64,000 nt of DNA from assembly GCA_944739405.2 (NCBI GenBank), contig OX123186.2, positions 93,385,727 to 93,449,726 of the forward strand, given 5' to 3'. This DNA comes from Euclidia mi. Its lineage: Eukaryota; Arthropoda; Insecta; Lepidoptera; Erebidae. The translations under genes were made by a program, and so were the position numbers. The notes beneath the pieces were generated by a model, which was not told the origin of the DNA, did not search any database, and saw only the letters and a program-made list of their open reading frames with translations. Each line of letters starts with the position of its first letter. Positions within the stretch are counted from its first letter, which is position 1. Of this stretch, positions 33,386 to 44,999 are shown in pieces.

Positions 33386-34359
33386 CAGTTAGTCATTATG
33401 TATTGTCTTGTGTAATTTAGATAGCTATAATGCGAAAGTTGAAGTGATTCTTCAACTTTTCTTCAGTAAAAGAAGCTGATTCTAGATGTAGTTAACATAT
33501 AAAAAACACAAAGAATTGTATCTAACTTTCAGTTTTATTGATAATAATTATACGTTAATAAGAAAACTGTAGGTCAATGGCTTCTGTATATACGATTTTC
33601 GTTTGAACATGTGACAAACCCTTTATATTAAATTAACAGATGTGTGAGATTCGTTCTGCTACGGATCCTCTCCTGAAAATATTTTTGCTTTTGGATGTAG
33701 TGGCTTTGGTATTTACATCCAATTATTTTTAAACTTTTATTTGTAGATAGATTAAGCTAACATTCTGTCAGAGAGCCAACAAAGTAATATTCGATTAGCG
33801 ATTTCCTTATTCGCTAAGTGCATAATTGTGTCGAACCGCATCACTCGTGGTCGCGAAGAAAGTGTAGCTTATCTTAATATGATAATCAAACGATTATACA
33901 AATGAGGAGTGAATTCCAATTGTCTAGACCCCCCTCTCTCTTTTCTCCTATTTAGACAAAAAACTAACCCCAAGCTTTACGGCGTAAATCTAAGATGCAA
34001 TTGGGATAACGCTAGAACGATAATGATTTTTAACTAGATTAGGTATTCTGTAGATCGTATATTGATATTTATAATGTTAAAGTGAATAAACTTCAACTTC
34101 CAACTAAATATAAAAATAAGAAAAGCTTTTAATGTACATTATACTTAATTTTAATTCTATTGTTGTTATATCTGTATCCAAATAATCATATTTACCTTTA
34201 CTAGTTATGTCGTTTTACTCATTACTTTTGTAGATATTATTGAGCTAATATATAACTCTAAAAGCCTAGAAGTTTATTTTCAAATCAAACCTGAACTCTT
34301 TCAAAACGTCTAATTTTGATATAAAACTATTGATAAATATAGTTTGGCGACATTGTTGC
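33386..34359. other. Spacer with a SINE tail remnant
   Basis: At about 33960-34030, aatctaagatgcaattggga and taacgctagaacgataatga match the tail phrase seen at 32390 and 46270. The rest is AT-rich. Confidence 0.45.
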
Positions 34360-35143
34360 ATAAAGGTGAACGCCGACTTGGCCGCACCGCACGCGTCGCA
34401 GTATTCGCATTCGAAATATTTATATGAAGTTCTATGCAACCTCGCACACCCGCCCGCGCCGCAGTCGCCGCAGTCGCTGAAACGACCGAACTCCCCAAGC
34501 CGCAGCTGATGACGTCACCAACACCGGCCCGCACGCAGCGGACGCTGCGGCTAGCGCGGCGCGGATGACGCTGAATGAAAGAACAGTGTTGCTAACACTG
34601 ATTTTCAAAAATACGTAGATCAGAGTTAAAAAGTACGTAGATCTACGTACTTTTAATAATATCCTAGATAAAGGGAGTAAAAAATTGCAAAACGAGTGTT
34701 TCAAACATCGATTCGAGCCTGTAAGCAAATATTATTGACTTAAATTGATCGATATGTTTTAAGTGTGTACTTGTTAAACTAATTGGGTACGAATAAACAT
34801 GCAAAAAAGTATTAGCTACGTCCATTATTACGTGTGGTTTGTGTTTAATAATGCTTATTTCTTAGTAAAATTCCGTTATTTTGCTAATTTGGTAATTTGC
34901 TGTAAAATACGTAGATTCTGGGCCAGAAGTACGTAGGTTCGCGAGAAGGGTCCAAAATACGTAGATCTACGTAAATAGACGTAGTGTTGGCAACGCTGTG
35001 AAAGAAATCAAGTGCGATGCGTGCGGCGACGGGAACGACTGCAGTGACTGCGGTGCGGATAGATGTGCGAGGCCATTAACAAAAAGCGATGACTGCGGGG
35101 ACTGCGGCGACTGCGGTGCGGCCAAGTCTGCGTTCACCTTTAT
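34360..35143. mobile_element. Non-autonomous DNA transposon, about 780 bp, nested structure
   Basis: Terminal inverted repeats of about 40 bp: ataaaggtgaacgc.gacttggccgcaccgc at the left (34360) and its complement at the right (to 35143). Between them lies a second palindromic unit (about 34580-35005) built of tacgtagatctacgta motifs and bounded by agtgttgctaacactg / agtgttggcaacgctg. No transposase frame. GC-rich ends in AT-rich surroundings mark it as foreign to the array. Confidence 0.7.
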
Positions 35144-35278
35144 ACGGCTGTGTAAAACATTTCACCGTGACATCTGATATTAATCCTGACGGCGTGTGGA
35201 GCCAAATCTGGATACTGGCCATTTAAAAATCTTTACAACAAGAATATTTTAATACTAAATAGATTAATATATTTGCAG

Positions 35279-35544
35279 TCAACGCACATTTCATATGTTC
35301 TGATCGAAGCAAGGAAATGCTTTTGAATGAATACAAATTCTACCGGCACCGGACTAACGAAAGGAAGGATGGATCGTGGCGGTCAAGATGGATGTGTATA
35401 TTACATAGCAGTAAGGGATGCAAAGCGTATGCGGCAGATAATAAAATCATAAAGGCTGACTGTTATCATAATCATACACCTTCGGGAGAAGTGCTGTGTA
35501 CTCCTACTGTTTTGGATATTCTTTCTTCCATTCAAAATAAATAA
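35279..35544 (+). CDS. mod(mdg4): mod(mdg4)-like alternative 3' exon 15, FLYWCH finger
   Basis: An 88-residue module after atatatttgcag, phase [G]TC. It is a clear duplicate of the module at 32856: NAHFICSDRSKEMLL, then YKFYRHR, RKDGSWRSRWMC, HSSKGCKAYA, CYHNHTPSGE and VLCTPTVLDILSS. Differences: the RGK-type Gly is lost (DRSKE), the Gly before Y is replaced (NEYKF, one codon shorter), and three codons are gone after KAYA (WTTE in the sister). All changes keep the frame. AATAAA is at 35653-35658. The weakened GxxF/Y box may mean relaxed constraint. Confidence 0.86.
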
Positions 35545-36256
35545 CCAGTGAATTCTCACTCGATATTACTAAAGTTGTGCTGGAAAAGTGGCTGATAAAT
35601 TACATTTTGTAAGTTTTAATGTCTTTAGTAGGTGTATTGGATTATAGGGCTTAATAAAATTTATAAACGCTACTGAAAATCATTTTAATTTTTCAAGAAC
35701 AGGAACTTGAAATATATTCATTACCTACTTGATAAGGAAGCAATTATACATTGAAATAAGTATAGCAGGCTCTTTAAAATAAAACACTTTTTCGTATTTA
35801 GTTTGTGAAACATTAACGGGGAGAAGAGATCTTTTTTATATTTATGTTTTTTTTTAATAATTTTATTGTAATAATACGTTATTACGTTTTATAAACATTT
35901 AAATTTTATGTACATTATATAAATTAAGTACTTAATAAAAACCATGTTATTATAGTCTGGGTGGTTATTATAATTTATATTGTAAGTGTAGAGAATTATC
36001 ATTTGATATCAATATCCTGGATTTATGAAGAGAACCATGTGCTGACGGGTCCTTGATATTGATATACTTATTTGGGCTGACGTGATAAAAACCCTTTTGT
36101 GAACCCCTCCTTCGTAGTTTATTTGAGTTTGATGCTTATAGAGAGTCAAAAACCTTGGACTTAAGGCGCTTCTTACCGATGGATGCCGCTACCACAAATC
36201 TGGAGTCCAAAATCTGAATCTCTAAAGTGGGTTCTTAAAAATAATAATATTTGCAG
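35545..36256. other. 3' flank of exon 15 and spacer
   Basis: Poly(A) signal at 35653-35658; otherwise AT-rich, ending in the acceptor ataatatttgcag. Confidence 0.45.
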
Positions 36257-36515
36257 GTAATGCTCATTTTGTATCATCGCATCGTGGCAAGAAAATGCTC
36301 ATTTTGGATGGGTATAAATTCTACCGACAGCAGACTCGTCAGCAGAAGTCGAGATGGGTGTGTACACTACATAACAGTAAGGATGCAAAGCATATGCCTG
36401 GACCATTGAAGATAATGCAATATATACGATCACCAAGGTGGACAGTGAGCATAATCATTCTCCCCCAATAGAGAAATTCAGGCGCGCCCTTTTTAAAATC
36501 TTCTCTTCGATTTAA
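36257..36515 (+). pseudogene. FLYWCH 3' exon 16, 1-nt frameshift in the finger
   Basis: The acceptor and phase ([G]GT) are intact. The frame reads NAHFVSSHRGKKMLILDGYKFY and RWVCTLHNSK, then loses one G: agtaaggatgc (near 36381) against agtaagggatgc in both sisters. In the entry frame translation ends at TAG 36469-36471 without second Cys or H-x-H. In the +1 frame the expected CKAYAWTIEDNA and EHNHSPP still appear and run to TAA 36513-36515. A sequencing error is possible because the lesion is in a short G run. Confidence 0.8.
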
Positions 36516-37517
36516 AATACGTAACCAGTAAAATAAGTCTTACTATGACAGGTCGGGTGTAAGTACATGAGTGAAATCTGAGTAGTGCTCGGGTTTAGCG
36601 TTCATGTTCCTATACAAGGTAGATAGATAAATAGTTGGATTTCTTTTAAATCATAAGTATACCACTTGCATTCTTGTACTGAACGTCAATTAGTCGCTGG
36701 AAAAGTTTTGATTGGTTATGATTTAAGCATTTTGGTAAATTCCATGAGAGCATATTTAAAAGTGTTGACTTTGTAAAGATTTTTTTCCATTGTCACTTTT
36801 CGTCAAAAATACCATTATATAATCAAACAATTAGTTTGTATGTTATAATTATGCTTTAGTTTAATCCATATAGTCTTCTACAAGTTTCATAGTCTTTAAT
36901 TTACGTAAAAAACATGGAAAAGTTAAGACGTATAATATTGTGGCGGTACACCGTTAAAACCAAATCGGCGAAAATTATAAAACATCTTGTTGTGCCTACA
37001 TTTATGAAAATCAGTAAACCTTTTTTGTACGAGTATCAATAACGTTTCATGAACTAACATTAGAACTAAATAAAAATATGCAATATGCAAAATATTTTTA
37101 TTATTGCCCTTATCATTATTTTTAGAATTTCAATCTTTCTCTCTTTTTGCGATTTTTGATTATTATACATTTTGTGTTTATTTAGATTACGTTTTTGACC
37201 TGAACTTTGACGTTCACATTTCGTTCTAACGACAATACAATTTTGACATGGACTCGGAACCATTTTATGTTCAAGGTGGAAATCGCCACAAAATTGTAGA
37301 CTATACTTATCATCGACCATCTTAATAAGTAAATGAGAGGCTTTGATCAGGTTTTGGTTAAGAAGCGTAAGAATGTTACAAATTAATAATAATGTTGTAA
37401 AAATACGACCTGCATAATCTACAAGTCAATGACCTGATAAGATGTCATCAATGTCTTAAATAGACGAGTATGATGTGTATGATGTTTGACACTTTTTTAT
37501 GGACGTTGTAACAAGTC
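36516..37517. other. Spacer, no module recognised
   Basis: An 84-codon minus-strand frame (37320-37066) contains PCQNCIVVRTKCERQ. I do not recognise it and do not call it a gene. Confidence 0.45.
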
Positions 37518-37847
37518 TTGTGCAGAATGTCCTCCCCACTGTCTACAATGCAAATTTTGTGGCCTGTCAAACTTGAAAGGTCGTTTGAGGCTCCTATAAG
37601 TGCCGTCCGTGGCCGGCCTACTAAGCCGTGGTATTCGCAACTTCGCATGGTGGCGAAATCAGGTTTGTGTACCAGAAATCCCGATTTTGACCCTGTTGAG
37701 CTTCAGCAATATATACCGCAACAACTACTTGCGATCTATTACCGTCAAACAGTGAGATCCTCTCTAGCTCGTCATCCACAAGTCATTGAGTTATTGTTGT
37801 TTAACTTGGGATTTAGAATCAATTTTCAGACCGTGAGACCACAGTGA
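37518..37847 (+). other. Unidentified open frame near a transposon-gene relic
   Basis: 109 codons from ATG: a central AVRGRPTKPWYSQL, then NPDFDPVELQQYIPQQLLAI and NLGFRINFQTVRPQ. It has a more protein-like composition than chance frames here and lies 90 bp before the transposon-gene relic at 37936. It may be part of the same element, but I cannot name the family. Confidence 0.3.
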
Positions 37848-37935
37848 CTATTACGTGAACGAAAATAGCGAGGAAAATGTACAAGTATTTTCTTACTTTA
37901 GTATTTGTATGAAATAAAATCAGTGTAGGTATATA

Positions 37936-38353
37936 ATGCTGTATTATTTGATATCATATGAATCTATAATTAATTGTTGTTCTTTCGACAAATGTGGAAA
38001 TAACATTCAAGTGTGTCAAAAGCTTTTTATAGCGACTTTGTGTATAAGTGTTGATGTGATTACTGATGCCGTGACGAAAATGGTTTCAAGTGGCTTTTAC
38101 ACTGTGGCTGACCGCCGTGGAAGAAATATTCCTCCAAATAAAATAAATTCAGATGACGTACAAGCTGTTAAAGCACATAATTATATAATCATTTTGCAAA
38201 AGTATTAATAAGAACTACGAGTATATCGATCCAGATGTAAAACTAATAGAAATGTATAAATTGTATAAAGAAAAATGTGAAGAAAGTAACAAACCTTCAG
38301 TATCAGAATTTATGTACCAAACAATATTCAGACAACTTCAGAATTTTATTTAA
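37936..38353 (+). pseudogene. Relic of a transposon-associated insect gene
   Basis: The first frame (37936-38208) reads VCQKLFIATLCISVDVITDA, then DRRGRNIPPNKINSDDVQAV. After a frame change (38213-38353) it continues NYEYIDPDVKLIEMYKLYKE, KCEESNKPSVSEFMYQTIF. The pattern RGRxxPxNK...YxDPxxxxxxMYxLYxxxC is one I know from repetitive predicted proteins in insect genomes, thought to be transposon-derived. It is broken by a frameshift near 38190, with stops at 38206-38208, and lacks the rest of the protein. Confidence 0.6.
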
Positions 38354-38464
38354 CCTAAAAGGCAGCTTGTGCGATAAACATAGTTTAATTCCTATATTAT
38401 AATTATTAATATATTTTTTGCTATATACTAAGCTTCTAAGCAATAATTATGTAATAAATATTAC

Positions 38465-38885
38465 AAATACCTCCAGTAATGTGATATATGTCGTATCTTT
38501 CTCTTAGCGTTATCCCAGTTTCAATCTGGGGTCCGCTTACCAGTCTAACCGGATTTGGCTGAAGATTAGCTTTTTCACAGAGCGACTGCCTGTCTGACCT
38601 CCGCAACCCGAAGGGATAGCGATATTCCATGGTTTAGACTAGTGTCAGTTAATTTTAGAAGGTACCGACGTCCTGTAACGACTGTCAAAGATCATCATGA
38701 CAACGTGCTCTCCGAGGCACGGGACAAGCGATAATTAACAATTCAATACGCACATAACTCCGAAAAGTCATTGGTGCGCGCCGTGGATTCGAGCCCGATT
38801 GTCCCGATACCCTCTGCATGGCAGTCTGTTGGTATATCCACTCGGCTGTCGCTGCCTTCTGTATAGACTATCGTCGATATCTTAT
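38465..38885 (-). mobile_element. tRNA-derived SINE family C, copy 1 (minus)
   Basis: The complement of the element at 45926-46300: phrases ggatagcgatattccatggt, ctgtaacgactgtcaaagat, ccgaggcacgggacaagcga and cgccgtggattcgagcccg. The tRNA-like head is at the right end (about 38885-38770). Confidence 0.75.
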
Positions 38886-39323
38886 CTATTATTTCTATTG
38901 TTACTAAAGAAGGCTAATAAATGTACCTTCTGGCATCATCATCAGATCTTAAATCTGCGCATTTCAGTTCTTTTATTGAAAATCTACTGAATTCTATTTC
39001 TTTTAATAAAGCAAGTCACTGCAGCTGTTTATTTCTCACATTAAATAATACCAACCTTAAATAGACTTTTAATTTCATATTAGTTCCGAAATGTATAATG
39101 TAGTAAGACAAAAAATAATCCTCTAAATAAAAATTCTGACAACGTTGTATGCAGATGTTTGAACCTGCATGCATTAAGAGGCGAAAAGGGCCACTGATAT
39201 TCAAAGAAAAGTTTTTTTCCAATATGAAAGATGGCGATGAAGGAAAGACGTCCTGCGTGAATTTAATGGTCTACAATCTCTTCATAACTGGAAGAGTTCT
39301 GTTCGATAAAGACTTTATATTAA

Positions 39324-39530
39324 ACTAGAGGACGCCAGCAGCTACGCCTGCATTTTTTTTAATTTACCCGTTTTGGCCGATCCCGTAGGAATTTCGGGAA
39401 ATCCTTTCTTAGTGCACCCCTACGGTCCCCAAGGAACATACATGCCAAATTTCAGCTTCCTGCGGCCAATAGTTTCGGCTGTAGCGTGCCTGTCAGTCAG
39501 TCAGTAACGCAAGGATTTTATATATTAAGA
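39324..39530 (-). mobile_element. Helitron-like 200-bp repeat, copy 2 (minus)
   Basis: ACTAG at 39324-39328 is the complement of the CTAGT end; the TC start is at 39530. Internal phrases (ttggccgatcccgtaggaat, gtagcgtgcctgtcagtcag) mirror the copies at 30910 and 57830. The flanking bases give A/T insertion. Confidence 0.65.
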
Positions 39531-39802
39531 TTTTAAACAAGTATTGGTAATATTATAATTTGAAGACTGCTCTCAGCTCTCGGCGCTCGACGTGTCACGT
39601 TACTACAAATTCTAAATCACGTGTAATAATTTGGCGATATAAAAAATGGCATGTAATTTTCAGGTTCGTTGCAACATTTATTCAAATCTTGATGTGAAAT
39701 TTCTTCAAACGTTCATAAGTGTAACTTTATGATCTTAAATGTAGTTATTGAATTTGATGAACAGTCATTATATTGAGATGGTAATATCAAAAGTGTTTTC
39801 AG

Positions 39803-40041
39803 ATATGAGGGCAGTTTACGTATATTCGAAGCGAGGGAATAAACTTCTTCTGATATCAGGATATTCGTTTTATCGGCAGTCATCTTACGTCAGTAATAAA
39901 TCAAGATGGTTATGTGCTACACACTATTCGAAGGGGTGCCGAGCTGTGGTCCATACATTTGAAGATAATGTGATAAGTTTAAAAAATTGTCACAATCATG
40001 AACCGAAAGTCAACTGGACCTTACAAAAGCCTGATTATTAG
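39803..40041 (+). CDS. mod(mdg4): mod(mdg4)-like alternative 3' exon 17, FLYWCH finger
   Basis: A 79-residue module after aaaagtgttttcag, phase [G]AT. The upstream ATG at 39748 is intronic. It reads YVYSKRGNKLLLISGYSFYRQ, RWLCATHYSKGC, NCHNHEPKVNW and the tail TLQKPDY. It belongs with the modules at 28111-30381 despite lying 9 kb away, beyond the 32.9-36.5 kb subgroup, so one duplication or rearrangement placed it out of order. AATAAA is at 40194-40199. Confidence 0.87.
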
Positions 40042-41008
40042 CGCGTTTGCCATATTTAGATTGAATTCTTTTACAGTATTTTAATTTGATATTATTTATT
40101 TTATAATGATAAATGTATTCAAAATATATTTAAAGTTTTAATTGTAGATTGTAACTTGCATGTTGTCAAAATGTCCTAGTTATGGTCAAGACAAATAAAT
40201 GTTTTATCAACTATGAAGAAGAAGTTGATAGAGATTTTAGCAGCACTGCTGGTCAAGTCTTGCTTGGAAATATAAATGTATTGTTAGAATTAAAGAATCT
40301 TACTTAAACTTGTCTTTTCTACTTTTCTTTAGTTTACCTATTTCTTTTTTCCTTTGGTGAACTAATAATGGTAGTGGAATCTTTTTAATTAGCTTCATAT
40401 TGGCTCGAAAATGTCACAACATATAATTTACACTATCTACTGATATCCATTAAGTACTCAAAGTTGGAATTATTGTTGGAAATACTCCTATTATTTATTA
40501 CATTTATGTAAATATTTTTGATTTCTAATGTACCCTAATTTTTAGATACTTGAATTTTTTTATTACTATACTTTGTATTTATATTATTTTCATTTCTCGT
40601 TTTTTTAGGTATTTTAAGTTGTTTCTGCCATTATTATACTTAACTGTATATAAAGTTCCTATGATCTATTTTTATAGTTAGATACTAGTCCATTTAGAAA
40701 TTCCGATATTTAAATAAAAAAGAAGTGGCTTAAATTTATAATCGTTCTTCATCTTCAAGACAATTTATTATTGTTTAATATTTGATGTCTGTATATTTTC
40801 TCTTCGTCCTTTCCTGTCAAATATGGTAGCGTGTATTACACATACTGTAATAAAATGTTAGAAAACTAATTTATCTTTTCATCATAAAATTATATCTAGC
40901 TTTGTCTTCTCTAGTGAGGACAATGACAATGCACTACAAATTAACTATGTTGTAAGTCTAAAATCATATCCAAAAGAGTACAGTAATACAGAATCCACGT
41001 TTTTTCAG
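40042..41008. other. 3' flank of exon 17 and spacer
   Basis: Poly(A) signal at 40194-40199; AT-rich otherwise; ends with the acceptor cacgttttttcag. Confidence 0.45.
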
Positions 41009-41230
41009 ACATCAGATTCATCCTATCAAACAAAAGAAACAGATTGCTCCTTAAGTGGTGGTAAGCGAGATGTTGGACCTGAAACAAAGACGAGATGGAG
41101 ATGTTCCACTCACCAAGGGAAGAAGGGCTGCAACGCTAGAATCAATATGGTAGGCGACCAAGTTGTAAACGGAAACTTTGTGCACAACCATCCGCCTACT
41201 AAGAGCGAATACTGGAATTATTTATATTGA
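41009..41230 (+). pseudogene. FLYWCH 3' exon 18, frameshifted and missing its aromatic box
   Basis: The acceptor is good and the phase normal ([G]AC). The entry frame reads FILSNKRNRLLL, then runs into TAA at 41062-41064. In the +1 frame the finger resumes: SGGKRDVGPETKTRWRC, HQGKKGCNAR, then FVHNHPPTK and the stop TGA at 41228. So there is one extra base near 41053, and the G-Y-x-Y/F box is reduced to SGG-K. The zinc ligands survive in the second frame. A splice using GGTAAG at 41060-41065 as a donor was considered, but no acceptor follows within the module. Confidence 0.75.
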
Positions 41231-42984
41231 AGCTCAAAATATGTTTGTATGGTATATTGTTAGCTCGGAACAAGCAAAGGAGTACTCGCGAGTTTTTATT
41301 GCTCTTGTTTTTTTATTTAGTCTAATATTGTGATGTAAATGGACAGGCTTGTGGTAGACGTTTTTGGTAAAGCTGAAAAATAAGTGGGTAAATGGAGCAG
41401 CCAAACCGCAGTTACTTTTTGCTCTGCAGTATTTATAAACACGACAACATTCAATAACTAAGCAACAATCTGTGGAGTTACCTTTTATTACGGAATGTTG
41501 TGTTCTGGTGCCATTAGACCAGCGACATTAGATTTAGTGTTGAAATTATTTTAATTGTTTAATTTTTACCTGTAATATTGGTGAAGAAATTTTCAATATT
41601 TCCAGATTATATCATGACCAATAAGTTAGTATTATACGTATTGTAATTGTAAAGATATTAGGACACAAAATGTGATAAATGTTTCGACTCTGTCAGTCTT
41701 TCCTAAGTCATTGGCCTTTATGCCCTGTGTCTAAACGTGTTATAGTATAACTATACATTATACATGGATCATTTATTGTCACGAATCATTAAAATCTTTT
41801 GCAATTGAAAAATCTTAGACTCTAACTATCACTCTTGAAGACAAGGGTGATCAAAGTTTGTAGGTAGAATTCAAATTGAATTATTTTTTTACGTGATTTT
41901 ATCGTTTTTACTTGTTATTATAATAGTCATATTTCAAAGTTACTCCTTTATGTTATCACAATACTTACAATAATTACTGGATACATTTTAGTATCTAAAT
42001 GTGTACAATTTATTCGATAAATCCTGCTATAGATTAAGTACCTACTTAGTTAGAAAATGAATCACTCATTTAATTCTTAAATAATTAAAATCCATTCATC
42101 GATTTCATTCAGCCAGAAGCATTTCCAGTAAATCAAAGGTTCTAGCAGAAATAGTAATTTTTAGCAGAACCTTATATCAGAAAGACTTTTGCCTATATGT
42201 TTATCTCTAGCTAGGATGCATCGCCGGCAATCAATCGGGTAAAGACTTTAGTCGTTTATACATACTATAAAAAATTTAACAACTCAAACTTGTTTCTAGA
42301 ATAATATAAACTTACACATACAAGCTTTATTTTATATATTTGTTTATTCACAGACTTATTGCTATACATTCTGTGGACTTAGTTCATAAGCGACTTATAC
42401 CTGTGGTTGATTTGAAATCTCACTGAATTACTTTTTAATTACATAGTTATACCTAAGGCATTTTATAATACTCATCATCACATCGTTGTATGCTTGAATC
42501 TCGTTAAGTGATATGTTTTTTTAAAAACAATTTAAATTATTCTATTCATATAATACAGAAATGCACGTTGTCTTTAATTGCCAAAATTTTCTTGGGAATT
42601 AAATATATTGACTTTGAAGCATGTTGTTTATTTATTTTGTACCTATTTACCTAGACTTATGGGTCCTTCCTTAGCGAATCCGCGCGGTCGCAGAAAGTTA
42701 GGTTGTTGTAAGACCTATCTATTCCAACCCTTTCGATGTATAATATTTATAAAAATACTTGATTTGCTTTAAGTCTGGCGCCACCCTGAAATCTTACCGA
42801 TTCATTAACAATAACTTCTCTTAGCTATATTCCCTGCCCATAGCCATTTCTTCTTGGCATCACGAGCGCTATGTCGGTGACTTAGGCTCTCCTGCGGTTC
42901 TCCTCATTTCTGATCAGATCTCGTAGGAAATCTCACTATTTCAACCTTTATTCGATCACAAAAATAACGTGCTCTCCTTTTCAT
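41231..42984. other. AT-rich spacer
   Basis: No module, repeat or gene recognised; the 64-codon frame at 42578 is featureless. Confidence 0.45.
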
Positions 42985-42985
42985 G

Positions 42986-43197
42986 ATCACCTATTATTCA
43001 TGGAGTCTAAAAGAGGCAACATGATGCTAAGCTAGTATACGTATCACTTGAAATACACGAAGAATATGAAGAAAACATGGCGATGTTCAAGACATTGCTC
43101 TTTTCGTTGCCGCGCGACCATCACCACTATTGACAATCGAATATTGAAATCTAAGAACGAACATAATCATCCTTGTTTGTATTATTATACAAGATAG
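42986..43197 (+). pseudogene. FLYWCH 3' exon 19, acceptor and reading frame damaged
   Basis: The frame reads LLFMESKRGNMMLS, TAG (43033-43035), YTYHLKY, TWRCSRHCSFRC, KNEHNHPC and a natural stop at 43195. The TAG replaces the Gly codon before Y-T-Y. The expected acceptor is gctctccttttca(t)g: a T inside the AG leaves ttttcatg, while the phase of the frame fits an exon starting right after that G. No other AG fits. Both lesions argue for a dead exon. It resembles the WRC subgroup more than its neighbours. Confidence 0.75.
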
Positions 43198-44194
43198 AGG
43201 AATATTAAAAATGGGTGATATTCGAAAATTCAATTATTATAAAGATAACCTCACGCAATTCACATTCGTCCACTGTCTACAAAGACTTCAGATGTTGTAG
43301 GAAAGGATAGATAGAGGCTTAGGACCCTCGCTCGTATAGCAAAATTAGCGTATACTACTGTCAAACTGTTCGGAATTATTCCTATTTTTACTAATGTCGT
43401 TAAAAACAATGTTTATAATACGCACTCACACACAAGCAAGTATTATGTGATAATTGATGTCGGACTATTTTAAAATAATAATACACAATAAAGTGGTGTC
43501 AGGTTTTTTACAGTGAGACATCTGGCTTATTTTACTTGATCTGTTATCTGAAGAATGAGCACTTGCTTACTTGGGGTCTAAATTTTTTTGGTTTCACTCG
43601 CTATATTATGCATTATTTATTAGTAAAATAGATAAGCATCTATAGGTTTTTGTATTTCTGACTGAGATCAGGCGCAAAAATGTAGGTAGATACATTTTTA
43701 CACAATCAACCAAAAGATGAGACAAATATACGTACATAGGTATATAATAAACATCATGTCCAGTTTCATCGCTATCTGATTAGTGCCTGTTAAATTAATG
43801 TGAGATAACACAAGAACGATAAAGTCTATCCAGAGGTGGTTAACTAGGCCTTAAGGTTGAAAAATAAAAATAGTACCTAATTATATGTATGTATAAACAT
43901 TTATATTTTATAAGTTGTGTTCAGTAAAAATATATTTATATCGAAGCACTTAAGAGCTTTGGTGATAAATAATAAGTGATTCTAAAATATTATTGATAAA
44001 TGTTTTAAACAAAAATTGTATGCATATTTCTTGTGATTTAGAGTTACCTATATAAGTATTTACTGTTTTTACGAGTTCATAGTTTACAAAATATGAATAA
44101 CACTTTTCTATAAGTTTAATAGTATGTAAAACTTGACAAAAGATATTAATTATTGGCTACGAAAGTTCAACCAAATTAAAAATAAGATTGAAAT
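43198..44194. other. Spacer, nothing recognised
   Basis: AT-rich, with no supported coding sequence. Confidence 0.45.
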
Positions 44195-44960
44195 CAATCT
44201 ACGCCTTACAGATTCTATTGTGATATATTGGTTTGACATATATTACATTTAAACCAAATGATCTAGAAACTACATATACACAGTTTTATTTATTACTAGC
44301 CGACTTTTCGATTCATTTACAGGAACCGTGGTCACGGTAGATTGAGGTGACATTTGTCTTTGTCTTGAATTTACAAGTTGTCTTAAAGTCTCTAAAACCA
44401 ATATATCTCGGTAGAATCTGTAAACCGTAGTTTGATATCAATGTGTCCCTAACATTCGTGTTACCACAAAAAATACTATAAACATAAGATGTTCATAGTA
44501 TACTAGAGGATGCCCGCGGTTACACCCGCGTTATTTAAATCTACTGCTCCGCTCCCGTCACTCATAGCACGATTGCATATAGCATATAGCCTTGAAATTA
44601 AACTACAGTTTACGGATTTTATCGCGTTGTATTGGTTTCACTAAGTTATTACATTTGAAACTAAAGATCTAGAAACTATATTTTTAATTTATTACTAGCC
44701 GTATAAAATATAGTTTCTAGATCTTTAGTTTCAAATGTAATAACTTAGTGAAACCAATACAACGCGATAAAATCCGTAAACTGTAGTTTAATTTCAATGT
44801 GTAACATTCGCGTAAACCCAAGAAGATACTAAGCATACAGCCTTCCTCGATAAATGGGCTATCTAACACTGAAAGAATTTTTCAAATCTGACCAGCAGTT
44901 CCTAAGATTAGCGCGTTCAACCAAACAAACAAACTCTTCAGCTTTACATGTATTAGTATA
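44195..44960. repeat. Repeat cluster with 91-bp inverted repeat
   Basis: Arms 44594-44684 and 44705-44795 are near-perfect reverse complements around a 20-bp centre (gaaattaaactacagtttac...tttctagatctttagtttca). Diverged versions of both arms occur just upstream (44205-44285 and 44395-44460). The piece from 44513 (actagaggatgcccgcggtt) resembles Helitron-like repeat ends. Confidence 0.85.
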
Positions 44961-44999
44961 AGATAAGATATAAACAATTATATCATAAATTATGCTAAT

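Noticed and set aside
34310..34728. Alanine- and arginine-rich minus-strand frames
   Set aside because: They are by-products of GC-rich ends of a non-autonomous transposon.
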